A DNA stretch of 64,000 nucleotides from Paenibacillus sinensis (lineage in GTDB: Bacteria > Bacillota > Bacilli > Paenibacillales > Paenibacillaceae). The translations under genes were made by a program, and so were the position numbers. Below the pieces are notes generated by a model that was not told the origin of the DNA, ran no database searches, and worked only from the letters and a program-made list of their open reading frames with translations. Location of the stretch: contig NZ_JAHCMB010000117.1 in NCBI RefSeq assembly GCF_019904155.1, forward strand, positions 62,001 to 126,000, written 5' to 3'. This document shows positions 46,482-54,876 of this stretch, piece by piece (the stretch's first letter is position 1; each line of letters starts with the position of its first letter).

Positions 46482-47552
46482 ATGGGCAACAACCGGGTCT
46501 CCAAACTGCGGAACGTAGTGCAGGATCACGGACTGGATGCGATATTGATTACAAGCGGCATTAATCGCCGCTATTTAAGCGGGTTCACCGGTTCCTCCGG
46601 ATATGTGCTCATTACGGAAGAGGAAGCCTATCTGCTGACCGATTTCCGTTACATGACCCAGGCTTCCGAGCAGGCGACAGGACTTAAGGTCGTGCAGCAT
46701 GCGCCCACCTTTGTGGATACCGTGCGTGAACTGCTGCCGAAGAACGGTAATTGCCGGCTCGGCTTCGAGCAGGATGATGTTACCTATGGCTCCTATGCCT
46801 CTTACGCCGAAGCGCTGAAGCCGGCAACGCTCGTTCCGGTATCGCAGGCGGTAGAGAAGCTTCGCATGTTCAAGGATGAGGAAGAGCTTGCCGTCATGAG
46901 ACGCGCGGCCGATCTCGCGGATGATACATTCCGCCATATCCTGAAAGTGATCAAGCCCGGCATGACCGAGCGGGATGTCGATCTGGAAATGGAGTTCTAC
47001 ATGCGCAGCCACGGGGCAACGGCTTCATCATTCGATACGATCGTGGCTTCCGGCGAGCGCTCGGCCATGCCTCACGGCGTAGCCAGCGAGAAAGTGATTC
47101 AGAAGGGCGATATCGTAACCTTCGACTTCGGCGCGCTGCTGGACGGCTACTGCTCGGACATCACGCGTACCATCGCCGTCGGCGATCCCGGAGCGAAGCT
47201 CAAGGAGATTTACGAGATTGTGCTGGAATCGCAGCTCTATGCGCTTGAGCATATCAAGCCGGGCATGACCGGCCGGGAAGCCGACGCCCTGGCGCGCGAT
47301 ATCATCGCCTCCAAGGGCTACGGCGACGCCTTCGGACACAGCCTGGGCCATGGTCTCGGAATGGAAGTGCATGAATGGCCGCGCCTCTCTATGCGCAGTG
47401 ATGATGTGCTGAAACCGGGCATGGTCGTTACGGTAGAACCGGGTATTTATGTGCCTGGACTCGGCGGCGTCCGCATCGAAGACGATGTAATCGTCACTGA
47501 GACCGGAGTCGAGAGACTGACCCATTCGTCCAAGGAGTACATCGTTCTGTAA
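46482..47552 (+). CDS. papA: Xaa-Pro aminopeptidase (M24B)
   Basis: The 356-residue cytoplasmic metallopeptidase removes N-terminal residues before proline. It has an N-terminal creatinase-like domain (ITSGINRRYLSGFTGSSGY) and a C-terminal pita-bread domain. Metal ligands are visible in FDFGALLDGYCSDITRT (Asp, Asp), HSLGHGLGMEVHE (His), TVEPGIY (Glu) and RIEDDVIV (Glu). ATG at 46482 is 10 bases after AGGAG; a GTG at 46476 is possible. It is YqhT in Bacillus and precedes efp, as there. Confidence 0.94.
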   Translation: MGNNRVSKLRNVVQDHGLDAILITSGINRRYLSGFTGSSGYVLITEEEAYLLTDFRYMTQASEQATGLKVVQHAPTFVDTVRELLPKNGNCRLGFEQDDVTYGSYASYAEALKPATLVPVSQAVEKLRMFKDEEELAVMRRAADLADDTFRHILKVIKPGMTERDVDLEMEFYMRSHGATASSFDTIVASGERSAMPHGVASEKVIQKGDIVTFDFGALLDGYCSDITRTIAVGDPGAKLKEIYEIVLESQLYALEHIKPGMTGREADALARDIIASKGYGDAFGHSLGHGLGMEVHEWPRLSMRSDDVLKPGMVVTVEPGIYVPGLGGVRIEDDVIVTETGVERLTHSSKEYIVL

Positions 47553-47646
47553 CTTCTCGGACGGACTCTTGCTTTATGAGCGGGAGAAAGGGTTTAATGT
47601 TCTCATAAGAACACGCTATTCAAGTGAATTCAGGAGGGGTTAATTC

Positions 47647-48204
47647 GTGATTTCTGTTAATGATTTTAAGACAGGCCTGACCGTCGAGGTAGACGGCGAT
47701 ATCTTCACCGTGCTGGACTTCCAGCACGTTAAACCGGGTAAAGGTGCGGCGTTCGTCCGCTCCAAGCTCAAGAACCTGCGCAACGGCAATACCGTTGAAC
47801 GCACATTCCGCGCCGGCGAAACGATCGGCCGCGCCGTGATCGAGAACCGCGCCGTGCAATACCTGTATGCGAGCGGCTCCGAACATGTATTCATGGACAA
47901 CCAGACATATGACCAGTTCAGTCTGGAAGCCGACCAGCTGGAATGGGAGCTGAACTTCCTGAAGGAGAACATGACGGTTAACATCGTCAGCTACCAGGGC
48001 GAACTGCTCGGCATCAATCTGCCGACAAGCGTGGAGCTGAAAGTTATTGAAACCGAGCCTGGAGTTAAAGGCAACACAGCTCAGGGCGCTACCAAAGCGG
48101 CCAAGGTGGAGACCGGTCTGTCGGTTCAGGTTCCGCTCTTCATCAATGAAGACGATGTACTGTTGGTCGATACGCGCGAAGGCAAGTATATCTCCCGCGC
48201 ATAA
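47647..48204 (+). CDS. efp: Elongation factor P
   Basis: The 185-residue protein has three beta domains and relieves ribosomes stalled at polyproline. The loop residue that is modified in other bacteria is Lys32 in KPGKGAAFV. The C-terminus contains the EFP signature [14 protein letters not shown]. The start is a GTG at 47647 with AGGAGGGG upstream. Confidence 0.97.
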   Translation: MISVNDFKTGLTVEVDGDIFTVLDFQHVKPGKGAAFVRSKLKNLRNGNTVERTFRAGETIGRAVIENRAVQYLYASGSEHVFMDNQTYDQFSLEADQLEWELNFLKENMTVNIVSYQGELLGINLPTSVELKVIETEPGVKGNTAQGATKAAKVETGLSVQVPLFINEDDVLLVDTREGKYISRA

Positions 48205-48232
48205 GCTTCAGCCTATAAGAACGAATCACCAA

Positions 48233-48265
48233 AACCCTCGCGTCGCATGACGCGGGGGTTTTTTG
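48233..48265 (+). terminator. Terminator after efp
   Basis: ACCCTCGCGTC and GACGCGGGGGT pair around GCAT and are followed by TTTTTTG. Confidence 0.93.
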
Positions 48266-48326
48266 TGATGTTTTTTTACTGTAGGCTTCGATCAAACAGA
48301 TTAGCAGTTGGCAAGATTGGTCAGAA

Positions 48327-48360
48327 TCATGTGATATCGAAGTCAATAAACATCACATGA
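48327..48360. repeat. 9-bp perfect inverted repeat in an AT-rich gap
   Basis: TCATGTGAT and ATCACATGA are separated by 16 bases. This could be an operator for the ECF-linked block starting at 48598. The rest of 48266-48597 is AT-rich with no supported gene or riboswitch. Confidence 0.5.
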
Positions 48361-48597
48361 AAGGCGATAAATGTGAAGTTTCGACAACATTTTCAGAACA
48401 TTTCATGAATGCAAAAGGAAAAATGTCAAATATTCTCACACACTTTCATAGATTGTTCTTAAATGACGCGAAAATGATCTTGTTGGGGTTAAATATATCT
48501 AAATATAATAAATACAGATTAAATTCGGCAATTATCTTGCGATTCAGAAGTGATTATTAATTAAAAATAATCAAACATAACCAAAGGGGGTTCTCGG

Positions 48598-49044
48598 GTG
48601 AAGGGATTGAGACTTCGAATAATCCTTGGCCTGCTGATTGTCATCCTCATTATCCCTGCTGCTTATGGTCTTGAGGCGCTGGACCGCAACAGAGGCTTGA
48701 AATCGGGGACCATCATTAAGGTTCAGGATGAAAGCTCGGGTTCTCTGGTGGCGCTTATGGGGATCGATGTTCTGAAGTCGCTGATGGTTCAGCAGTTCCC
48801 CAATGACGGATCGGCCGAAGGACCGACGCTGCTGTATGTCATTGGAGCATCAGGACTTAGCGGATACGAGAAGGTGGAGGTCAAGGGCTTGAAAGACGGG
48901 GAGAAATATCTCGGAGATAAGAAAGATTTGGACGGGCCTTACGTACTCGCCCTCAATGAGCATGGCACAGCGGATCTTGTCGATACGGAGAAGCCGGAAC
49001 ATATTCTTGTCCGCGACGTGAGTGAGATTAACAAAGTTCAGTAA
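48598..49044 (+). CDS. Small exported protein preceding ECF genes
   Basis: The 148-residue protein has an N-terminal hydrophobic signal or anchor (LRIILGLLIVILIIPAAYG) and an extracytoplasmic beta-rich domain. The order of strands (GYEKVEVKGLKDGEKYL, then LDGPYVLALN) is faintly like the fold of molybdopterin-binding sulfite-oxidase domains, but I see no firm family. GTG start with AAAGGGGG upstream. It lies 11 bases before the S-component-like gene and is likely the first gene of the operon. An accessory ligand-binding role is inferred from position only. Confidence 0.75.
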   Translation: MKGLRLRIILGLLIVILIIPAAYGLEALDRNRGLKSGTIIKVQDESSGSLVALMGIDVLKSLMVQQFPNDGSAEGPTLLYVIGASGLSGYEKVEVKGLKDGEKYLGDKKDLDGPYVLALNEHGTADLVDTEKPEHILVRDVSEINKVQ

Positions 49045-49055
49045 GGGGGATGGCA

Positions 49056-49664
49056 ATGGAGATTACGCCTGAAGTCAAAGATAACGTCAAGCTGTCGGAG
49101 AAGCTCGCCAAAGCTCCGGGCAGGTTCCTGTTCAGACTAGGACTGGCAGATGTGCTGAGATTCACCATGTTTGGAACGATGGTGTCGGTGGTCAATGATG
49201 TGACAAGGCTGCCGCTCCAGCTCCCGGGACATACCAGCGTATGGTGGATGGGCCTGCTGATTCTGGGCAAAGGCCTGATCCCGAAGTTCGGCGGAGGGAT
49301 CATTATGGGAGCCGTGTCCGGAGTGCTTGCCGTTCTCCTGGGGCTTGGCAAGGAGGGCATCTTTATCTTTTTTAAATATTTGGCTCCCGGCTTACTGCTT
49401 GATATCATGTCTCCGCTGTTCTTCCATCGTCTCGGCAACCCGTTCGTCGGTGTCATCTGCGGTGCGTTGACCAGTCTCTCGAAGCTGTTAGTGTCGCTGC
49501 TGCTCGGTGTGCTGCTTGATCTGCCGATGGGCTTTCTGGCACTGGGCCTCGGTTACTCCTCCCTGACCCATATCGTATTCGGAGCCATAGGCGGTCTGAT
49601 TGCGTCCATGCTGATTCACCGGTTGAAACCCCGGCTTACCGCCTGGGAGCAGCCCTATGATTGA
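49056..49664 (+). CDS. ECF transporter S component-like membrane protein
   Basis: The 202-residue protein has about five or six hydrophobic helices and Gly-rich turns (KFGGGIIMGAVSGVLAVLLG). Its size and topology suit a substrate-binding S component. It sits directly before two ECF ATPases and EcfT, which makes a group I ECF importer with a dedicated S subunit. ATG at 49056 is 6 bases after AAGGGGG; that at 49050 is too close. I do not recognise BioY, ThiT, CbiM, NikM, RibU or FolT hallmarks, so the substrate is unknown. The end overlaps the next gene by 8 bases. Confidence 0.75.
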   Translation: MEITPEVKDNVKLSEKLAKAPGRFLFRLGLADVLRFTMFGTMVSVVNDVTRLPLQLPGHTSVWWMGLLILGKGLIPKFGGGIIMGAVSGVLAVLLGLGKEGIFIFFKYLAPGLLLDIMSPLFFHRLGNPFVGVICGALTSLSKLLVSLLLGVLLDLPMGFLALGLGYSSLTHIVFGAIGGLIASMLIHRLKPRLTAWEQPYD

Positions 49665-50493
49665 ACTCGATCATGTATCCAGAGCTTTTCGGCTGCCGGA
49701 CGGAAAAGAGGCCATGATCTTGCATGACATCACATTGTCGATTGGCGCAGGAGAATTCGTGGGGTTGGCAGGGCGGAACGGATCGGGCAAGAGCACGCTG
49801 GTCCGCCTGCTTAACGGCTTGCTGCAGCCAACAAGCGGAAGGGTGAGGATCGACGGAATCGAGGTCTCGGACCCTTCGAGACTCATTGAGATCAGGCGCC
49901 GGGTAGGCATGGTGTTTCAGCATCCGGATCACCAGATCGTCAGTTCAATTGTGGAAGAGGATGTTGCTTTCGGTCCTGAAAATCTGGGGCTGCCTGCCGA
50001 GGAAGTCAGGAGAAGAGTGGATTGGGCTTTATCGGTTACCGGGATGGAGCAGCATCGGTACAAAGATCCGAACCGGTTGTCGGGCGGACAGAAGCAGCGG
50101 GTGGCGATCGCCGGGGCGCTTGCGATGCGGCCAAGCTATCTGGTGCTCGATGAACCAACCTCCATGCTGGACCCATGGTGCCGGAGAGAGCTGATGGATA
50201 CCCTGCATGAAATCAACCGCCAGCTTGGCATGACCATCCTGATGATTTCCCATCATGCCGAAGAGCTGCTGCGGACCGGCCGGCTGATCGTTATGGATCA
50301 AGGCACTGTCGAGCGTGACGGGGAGCCGTTTCGTCTGCTGGAGGAGGGATCGCAATTGGGCAAGTGGGGAATGGATATGCCGGATTTGGTTTACCTTCAG
50401 CGGGAACTGAGAGCAAGAACTGGAATCGGAGGTGGAGCCTCTGCATCCACTGTGGAAGAAATGGTGGATTGGCTATGCCGGTCATTGAGCTGA
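49657..50493 (+). CDS. ecfA1: ECF transporter ATPase A1
   Basis: The 278-residue ATP-binding subunit has Walker A GRNGSGKST, the Q-loop VFQHPDHQI typical of ECF ATPases, signature LSGGQKQR, Walker B YLVLDEP and SHHAEE. It overlaps the S-component gene by 8 bases and the next ATPase gene by 19 bases, a coupled operon. Confidence 0.95.
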   Translation: MIELDHVSRAFRLPDGKEAMILHDITLSIGAGEFVGLAGRNGSGKSTLVRLLNGLLQPTSGRVRIDGIEVSDPSRLIEIRRRVGMVFQHPDHQIVSSIVEEDVAFGPENLGLPAEEVRRRVDWALSVTGMEQHRYKDPNRLSGGQKQRVAIAGALAMRPSYLVLDEPTSMLDPWCRRELMDTLHEINRQLGMTILMISHHAEELLRTGRLIVMDQGTVERDGEPFRLLEEGSQLGKWGMDMPDLVYLQRELRARTGIGGGASASTVEEMVDWLCRSLS

Positions 50494-51365
50494 GTCACGT
50501 AAGCTTCAGGTATGGCGGAGACCGTAAACTCGGGGGTAAAGCCCTGGAAGACATTTCCCTAACTGTGGACAAAGGCGAATTTGTTGCAATTGTGGGGGAG
50601 AACGGATCGGGTAAATCGACGCTTGTCCAGCATATGAATGGTCTACTGTGTCCGGATGAGGGCGAGGTGACGGTTCTGGGCGGGAAGACATCGGATGCCC
50701 GCCACCGCTCCGGCCTGTGGCGCCGGGTCGGACTGCTGTTTCAATACCCTGAACGTCAATTGTTCGAGGAGACCGTTATCCGGGACGTCTCCTATGGACT
50801 TAGGAATATGGGAATCCATGAGTCGGAGGCGGCCGAACGCGCAGCCGAAGCGCTGGCGCTAGCCGGGCTGGATGCAGAAAAGGTCGGCTTTCTCTCCCCG
50901 CTTGCGCTCAGCGGCGGGCAGCGGCGGCGGGCCGCTTTTGCCGGAATCCTGGCCATGCGTCCGGAAATCCTCATTCTGGACGAGCCGACGGCAGGTCTTG
51001 ACGGACCCGGCAGATCGGGGCTGTTGTCTCTGATTAAACGGCTTCAGAAGGAAATGGGCTGTACGGTCGTTATGGTATCCCATAGCATCCGGGAAGCGGG
51101 GCTGCTCGCCGACCGATTATTTCTGCTAAGCGGCGGGAAGCTGGCCGCGGCCGGTCAACCCGGCGAGACCCTGGCCGGAATCGGCAGCAACGGATTGGAT
51201 GAATGCATTTTGCCGGAATACATGCAGGTGCTCTGGAGACTTGCCAAACGCGGTTTTCCGGTAAACCCGCAGGTCGCATCGCGGGAAGAGGCGCTGGAGC
51301 AGCTATTGACACTGATACGGGAGGGCGCATATGAGGGGAGCAAGGCTGGGACGATTCAACAATGA
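50475..51365 (+). CDS. ecfA2: ECF transporter ATPase A2
   Basis: The 296-residue subunit has Walker A GENGSGKST, Q-loop LFQYPERQLFEET, signature LSGGQRRR, Walker B ILILDEP and SHSIRE. The frame is open from 50364, but the ATG at 50475 is where homology to the family starts. It would pair with A1 as an ATPase heterodimer. It overlaps ecfT by 35 bases. Confidence 0.94.
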   Translation: MPVIELSHVSFRYGGDRKLGGKALEDISLTVDKGEFVAIVGENGSGKSTLVQHMNGLLCPDEGEVTVLGGKTSDARHRSGLWRRVGLLFQYPERQLFEETVIRDVSYGLRNMGIHESEAAERAAEALALAGLDAEKVGFLSPLALSGGQRRRAAFAGILAMRPEILILDEPTAGLDGPGRSGLLSLIKRLQKEMGCTVVMVSHSIREAGLLADRLFLLSGGKLAAAGQPGETLAGIGSNGLDECILPEYMQVLWRLAKRGFPVNPQVASREEALEQLLTLIREGAYEGSKAGTIQQ

Positions 51366-52122
51366 CGACACCCCGATTCATCGATTGGACCCGCGGACGA
51401 AAATTTTGGGCTGTCTGGCGCTGACCTTTATTGTGCTGCTGCGTCCCGAAGCGGCGGAGGTCGCCGGGGCTGCGGTTCTGCTGGCATTGGGCTTTCGCTT
51501 GGCGAAGGTGCCGCTCGGGAAAATTCTCCGGGGTCTTCGGGGCTTGTGGATTATGCTGCTCCTGTCGATCGTATTGCAGGCTGTGCTGACGGACGGGCGC
51601 CCGCTGTTCTCGGCATTCGGTCTGACGGTTACGGAAGAAGGTCTTATTCGAGGAATGCTGACTTCCTTCCGCCTTGTGATTCTGCTGTTCAGCGCAAGTC
51701 TGCTGACGGCGACGACATCGCCGATCAAGCTGGCCTCCGGATTCGAGAAGCTCCTAAACCCGCTGAGCCGTCTTGGGGTGCCTGTCCCCAAATTCGCCAT
51801 GCTGATCAGCATCGCCCTCCGGTTCATACCGGTAGTGGGCGAAGAGGCAGAGCAGATCGTCATGGCCCAGCGTTCCAGAGGGGCTCCTCTGGAATCCAAG
51901 TCCGTGATCGTCCGCATCCGCAGCATGTCGGCTGTTCTGGTACCTCTTCTTGCTTCATCGCTTCAGCGTGCAGGTGAACTGGCAGTCGCGATGGAGAGCC
52001 GCTGCTACTGGGGCGGAGCTCATGAGACACGGCTGCGCGGATTGCGCTATGCAAGAGCGGATCGGGTCGTTCAATCGGCCGTCGCCTTGCTTCTGCTTCT
52101 ATCGGTGCTGCGAAACTGGTAA
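51331..52122 (+). CDS. ecfT: ECF transporter transmembrane subunit EcfT
   Basis: The 263-residue CbiQ/EcfT-family protein has hydrophobic segments and the N-terminal hallmark HRLDPRTKILGCLALTF. The two coupling-helix motifs are recognisable as AQRSRGAP and MESRCYWGG (Ala-Arg-Gly type, slightly altered). It links the ATPases to the S subunit. The heavily overlapping order S-A1-A2-T completes the importer. Confidence 0.94.
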   Translation: MRGARLGRFNNDDTPIHRLDPRTKILGCLALTFIVLLRPEAAEVAGAAVLLALGFRLAKVPLGKILRGLRGLWIMLLLSIVLQAVLTDGRPLFSAFGLTVTEEGLIRGMLTSFRLVILLFSASLLTATTSPIKLASGFEKLLNPLSRLGVPVPKFAMLISIALRFIPVVGEEAEQIVMAQRSRGAPLESKSVIVRIRSMSAVLVPLLASSLQRAGELAVAMESRCYWGGAHETRLRGLRYARADRVVQSAVALLLLLSVLRNW

Positions 52123-52158
52123 AACGGATCATCTATAGATAAAAAAGGGGGAATATCC

Positions 52159-53289
52159 TTGATTCAACACGCTGCCAAGAGGATTACCGTCTGTCTCGCG
52201 CTGCTGCTCTTGCTGGTGTGGCCTTCCGCAGCGCCTGTATTCGCGGACAATGGTGACGGCACCGGGCCGTCGGAAGGAACGCCGGGAGCGAAGCCGCTGA
52301 ACTTCGTTTCGGCTACCCTCGTGAATGGAGGCACAAGCATCATCGATGCTGCGGATGTTCCGCTGCGGCCGAAGATCAGGATAGCTTTTGACAAAAATGT
52401 CGTAAACAGTGCGGTGTGGGGAATCAACCGTGAGTGTTTTCTGCTTCTGGACAGCGGCAAGAACCCGGTTCCCGCCGAGGTGACCAAGGTGGACGACAGC
52501 ATCGATTTCTCACAGCGGCAGATTGTATTCGTTGAGCCGCTTGAAGATTTGAAGCCCGGCGTCGGCTATAGCCTGAAGGTTAAGCCCGAGTTGCTCGCGA
52601 AAAACGGGATTTCCACGCTTGGGGGTACAACCTCCGGTAGGGGGATCACGCTGCTGTTCACTACGGTGAAGGCGCAGGCGGCTCCGGCTCAGGAGACGGC
52701 AGCCACTCCGGCCGCTGCGGCGAGCGCCAAGCCGGCTGCCAAGCCAAGCGCGGGAACGGCAGTCGCCGCTGCCGCGCCATCGGCCAAGCCGGCCGTGAAG
52801 CCATCGGCCGCGGCCTCCGCAGCGGCTTCGCACGCTGCGGCATCTGCGGCGGGCGAAGCGCCGCAGACGACCCCATCGGCCGCGGCGCCAAGCGCGCAGC
52901 CGGAGAGCACGCCCGCCGCGTCGCCGTCCGCGGCGGAAGCTTCGCCGTCGGCCGTGGCTTCGGCCGACGGAACGACCCCGCCGAGCGCAGCTCCGGCGGG
53001 GGCCGCACCGGCGCCGGCCGCATCGGCGGAGCCGGCCGGCGGGAGTCCGAATCCGGGCGGAGCGGATTCGGGCACGGCGATCACCGGCGAGCAAGCTGCC
53101 GGTGGGGATGCCGCCGCGGGCGGCAGCGCGGCGGAAGATACGCCGGCGCTGTCGGAGACCGGCGGCGCGGTGGATTGGCATTGGCGGCTGATGATGGCCG
53201 CAGCCGCCGTGCTGCTCGCAGGGTGGTTTATCTGGGAGCGTGTGTCCTATCGCCGGAAACAAGCGAGAGGAAAGCGACCCAAGGAATAA
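52159..53289 (+). CDS. Membrane-anchored Ig-like surface protein with Ala/Ser/Pro stalk
   Basis: The 376-residue protein has a signal peptide (to about 30). An SbsA-type Ig-like domain (about 45-170) has PLRPKIRIAFDKNVVN and LEDLKPGVGYSLKVKPE. A long stalk of Ala, Ser, Pro and Gly (about 172-340) follows, then one C-terminal membrane helix (about 343-362) with a basic tail. It should hold an Ig-like head outside the cell on a flexible stalk. TTG start with AAAAGGGGG upstream, 36 bases after ecfT and probably co-transcribed. Related Ig-like domains recur in the next three genes. Confidence 0.8.
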   Translation: MIQHAAKRITVCLALLLLLVWPSAAPVFADNGDGTGPSEGTPGAKPLNFVSATLVNGGTSIIDAADVPLRPKIRIAFDKNVVNSAVWGINRECFLLLDSGKNPVPAEVTKVDDSIDFSQRQIVFVEPLEDLKPGVGYSLKVKPELLAKNGISTLGGTTSGRGITLLFTTVKAQAAPAQETAATPAAAASAKPAAKPSAGTAVAAAAPSAKPAVKPSAAASAAASHAAASAAGEAPQTTPSAAAPSAQPESTPAASPSAAEASPSAVASADGTTPPSAAPAGAAPAPAASAEPAGGSPNPGGADSGTAITGEQAAGGDAAAGGSAAEDTPALSETGGAVDWHWRLMMAAAAVLLAGWFIWERVSYRRKQARGKRPKE

Positions 53290-53331
53290 TGAATTGAATT
53301 GTACTAGCGTGCTAGCGTAAAGATACACCCT

Positions 53332-53362
53332 CCGCCGTCCGTCCTGACCGGATGGATGGCGG
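53332..53362 (+). other. 13-bp hairpin after the stalk protein gene
   Basis: CCGCCGTCCGTCC and GGATGGATGGCGG pair, including G-U pairs, around a 5-nt loop. No U-run follows. It may lower read-through into the next gene or stabilise the upstream mRNA. Confidence 0.45.
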
Positions 53363-53477
53363 TATAGATATAACTTCAATTCTGGTTCCAGGAGGGGATG
53401 CGGTAGTCAATGCTTGTCCGATTGATTCGGGCGGAGAAGTCGCAGTTCAAGTAAATATAAACTTGGGGAGGAAGAAC

Positions 53478-54698
53478 ATGTTTACTGGAAAAATCAAAAA
53501 ATCGGCATTGGTTACTCTATCTTTACTTATTTCGCTTGTAGGCGCGGGTTCTGCGTCGGCATTGAACTTCAATGGTTCGGGCGGCGCAGGCGGCGGCAGC
53601 GGCAGTGGAAACAAGGCGCTCAATTTCAACGGCTACAAATTCACGAATACGGATCGCAACAAGCTGTATTTGTACTTTGACAAGACGCTGAGCTCCGCAC
53701 AGCTCGATGTCAGCCAGTTCAAAGTCAAGGAGCACAGCAGTGCAACAACGGTTGCCGTCAGCAGCAGAGCTTTGTCCACAGGCACCGGATACAGCGGCTG
53801 CAGCGACAGCCAATTGGATGTCGGTTCAACGGTCACGCTGACCCTGGCCTCCAACCTGGATTACGACAAGCTGTATGACATTACGTTGAGCTCGACCATC
53901 GCGGCGAACAACGGAATTACGCTTGGAAATTATTATCAGCATAATGACATCACATTCCTGATGAAGACACCGACCAACGCAGGTGCCTATACCGGAACAC
54001 CGGCCGTTACTTTCTTGACGGATGGATCGATTGAAGCCGCTTATGAGTCCAATATTGTTGCGGTGGTTGACCGGCCTATCTCGAATACGAGTACAGTATT
54101 GAGCAGCTTAAGCACGAACTTTGTTAATGGCGCCACGACAGTAACCCAGGACAGCACCATTGACGGCACAGCAGTTACCGGTGCGGAAGCATATACGCCG
54201 CATGCCAATGATGAACACAATACGTTGTTCTTCCCGCTTACCGGTAAAGGAAACGCCAATATCGCGTACAATCTGGACAGCTCCGGTTCCAACTCCTACA
54301 CCCTGACTATGCCAAGCTTTACGGATGTGAGCAGCAATTCCTACAGTGGAGGCTCCACATCGTTCGATACCGTCGACAGTGACTTGTCTGCGTGGACCGA
54401 CGCTGTACCAACAACTTCCGTATCCGGCAGCAATGTCACGGTCAGTTGGTCAGGCAACTCCAACACGAGCATTACCCCTGCGCCATACGGCTATAACGTG
54501 TATTACAGCAGTACACCGTTTGGTTTTAACTCGAACTGGACGAAATTGAACGTAAGCATTGTAACAGGCACATCCTTTACGACACCAACATTAGTATCTG
54601 GAAGTTATTATTTCCGTGTCGTTCCGATTGACGCAGCTTCTTTCGGGCTTGAATCCGGATTTTCGCTGCCGACGGCCAGCGCGGTAGTGATTCCTTAA
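53478..54698 (+). CDS. Secreted Ig-like / Fn3 surface protein
   Basis: The 406-residue protein has a signal peptide ending GSASA (about 28). A Gly-rich spacer follows, then an Ig-like domain starting LNFNGYKFTNTDRNKLYLYF, a second beta domain, and a C-terminal fibronectin type III-like domain (about 320-405; GYNVYYSSTPF, SYYFRVVPID). It has no SLH, LPxTG or membrane anchor, so it may bind another surface component. ATG at 53478 has GGGGAGG upstream. Its first domain resembles the first domain of the protein at 61032. Confidence 0.75.
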   Translation: MFTGKIKKSALVTLSLLISLVGAGSASALNFNGSGGAGGGSGSGNKALNFNGYKFTNTDRNKLYLYFDKTLSSAQLDVSQFKVKEHSSATTVAVSSRALSTGTGYSGCSDSQLDVGSTVTLTLASNLDYDKLYDITLSSTIAANNGITLGNYYQHNDITFLMKTPTNAGAYTGTPAVTFLTDGSIEAAYESNIVAVVDRPISNTSTVLSSLSTNFVNGATTVTQDSTIDGTAVTGAEAYTPHANDEHNTLFFPLTGKGNANIAYNLDSSGSNSYTLTMPSFTDVSSNSYSGGSTSFDTVDSDLSAWTDAVPTTSVSGSNVTVSWSGNSNTSITPAPYGYNVYYSSTPFGFNSNWTKLNVSIVTGTSFTTPTLVSGSYYFRVVPIDAASFGLESGFSLPTASAVVIP

Positions 54699-54738
54699 TG
54701 TGGGTTACACGAGCATAACAACAGACTGACTTTTTATT

Positions 54739-54782
54739 GTCTCTTGAAACAGTGTGACTGACATTACACTGTTTCAAGAGAC
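54739..54782. other. 17-bp perfect inverted repeat
   Basis: GTCTCTTGAAACAGTGT (54739-54755) and ACACTGTTTCAAGAGAC (54766-54782) flank a 10-nt loop. It is an unusually long perfect stem without a U-run, between the 53478 gene and the giant SLH gene. It may be a terminator, a processing site or an operator. Confidence 0.7.
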
Positions 54783-54876
54783 TCATTAACTATGAAGACA
54801 TGGCCGTCCCTTCTATCATGGGCTGCGGTCTTTTACATATCGATACAAAGAATAATCATGAATAGGAGTGATGAAC

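Noticed and set aside
48357..48560. 67-residue open frame in the AT-rich gap after efp
   Set aside because: No ribosome binding site, Asn/Lys/Ile-rich composition expected from AT-rich non-coding DNA.
52510..53379. 289-residue Arg-rich minus-strand frame across the stalk protein
   Set aside because: It is a shadow of the Ala/Ser/Pro-coding repeats on the plus strand.
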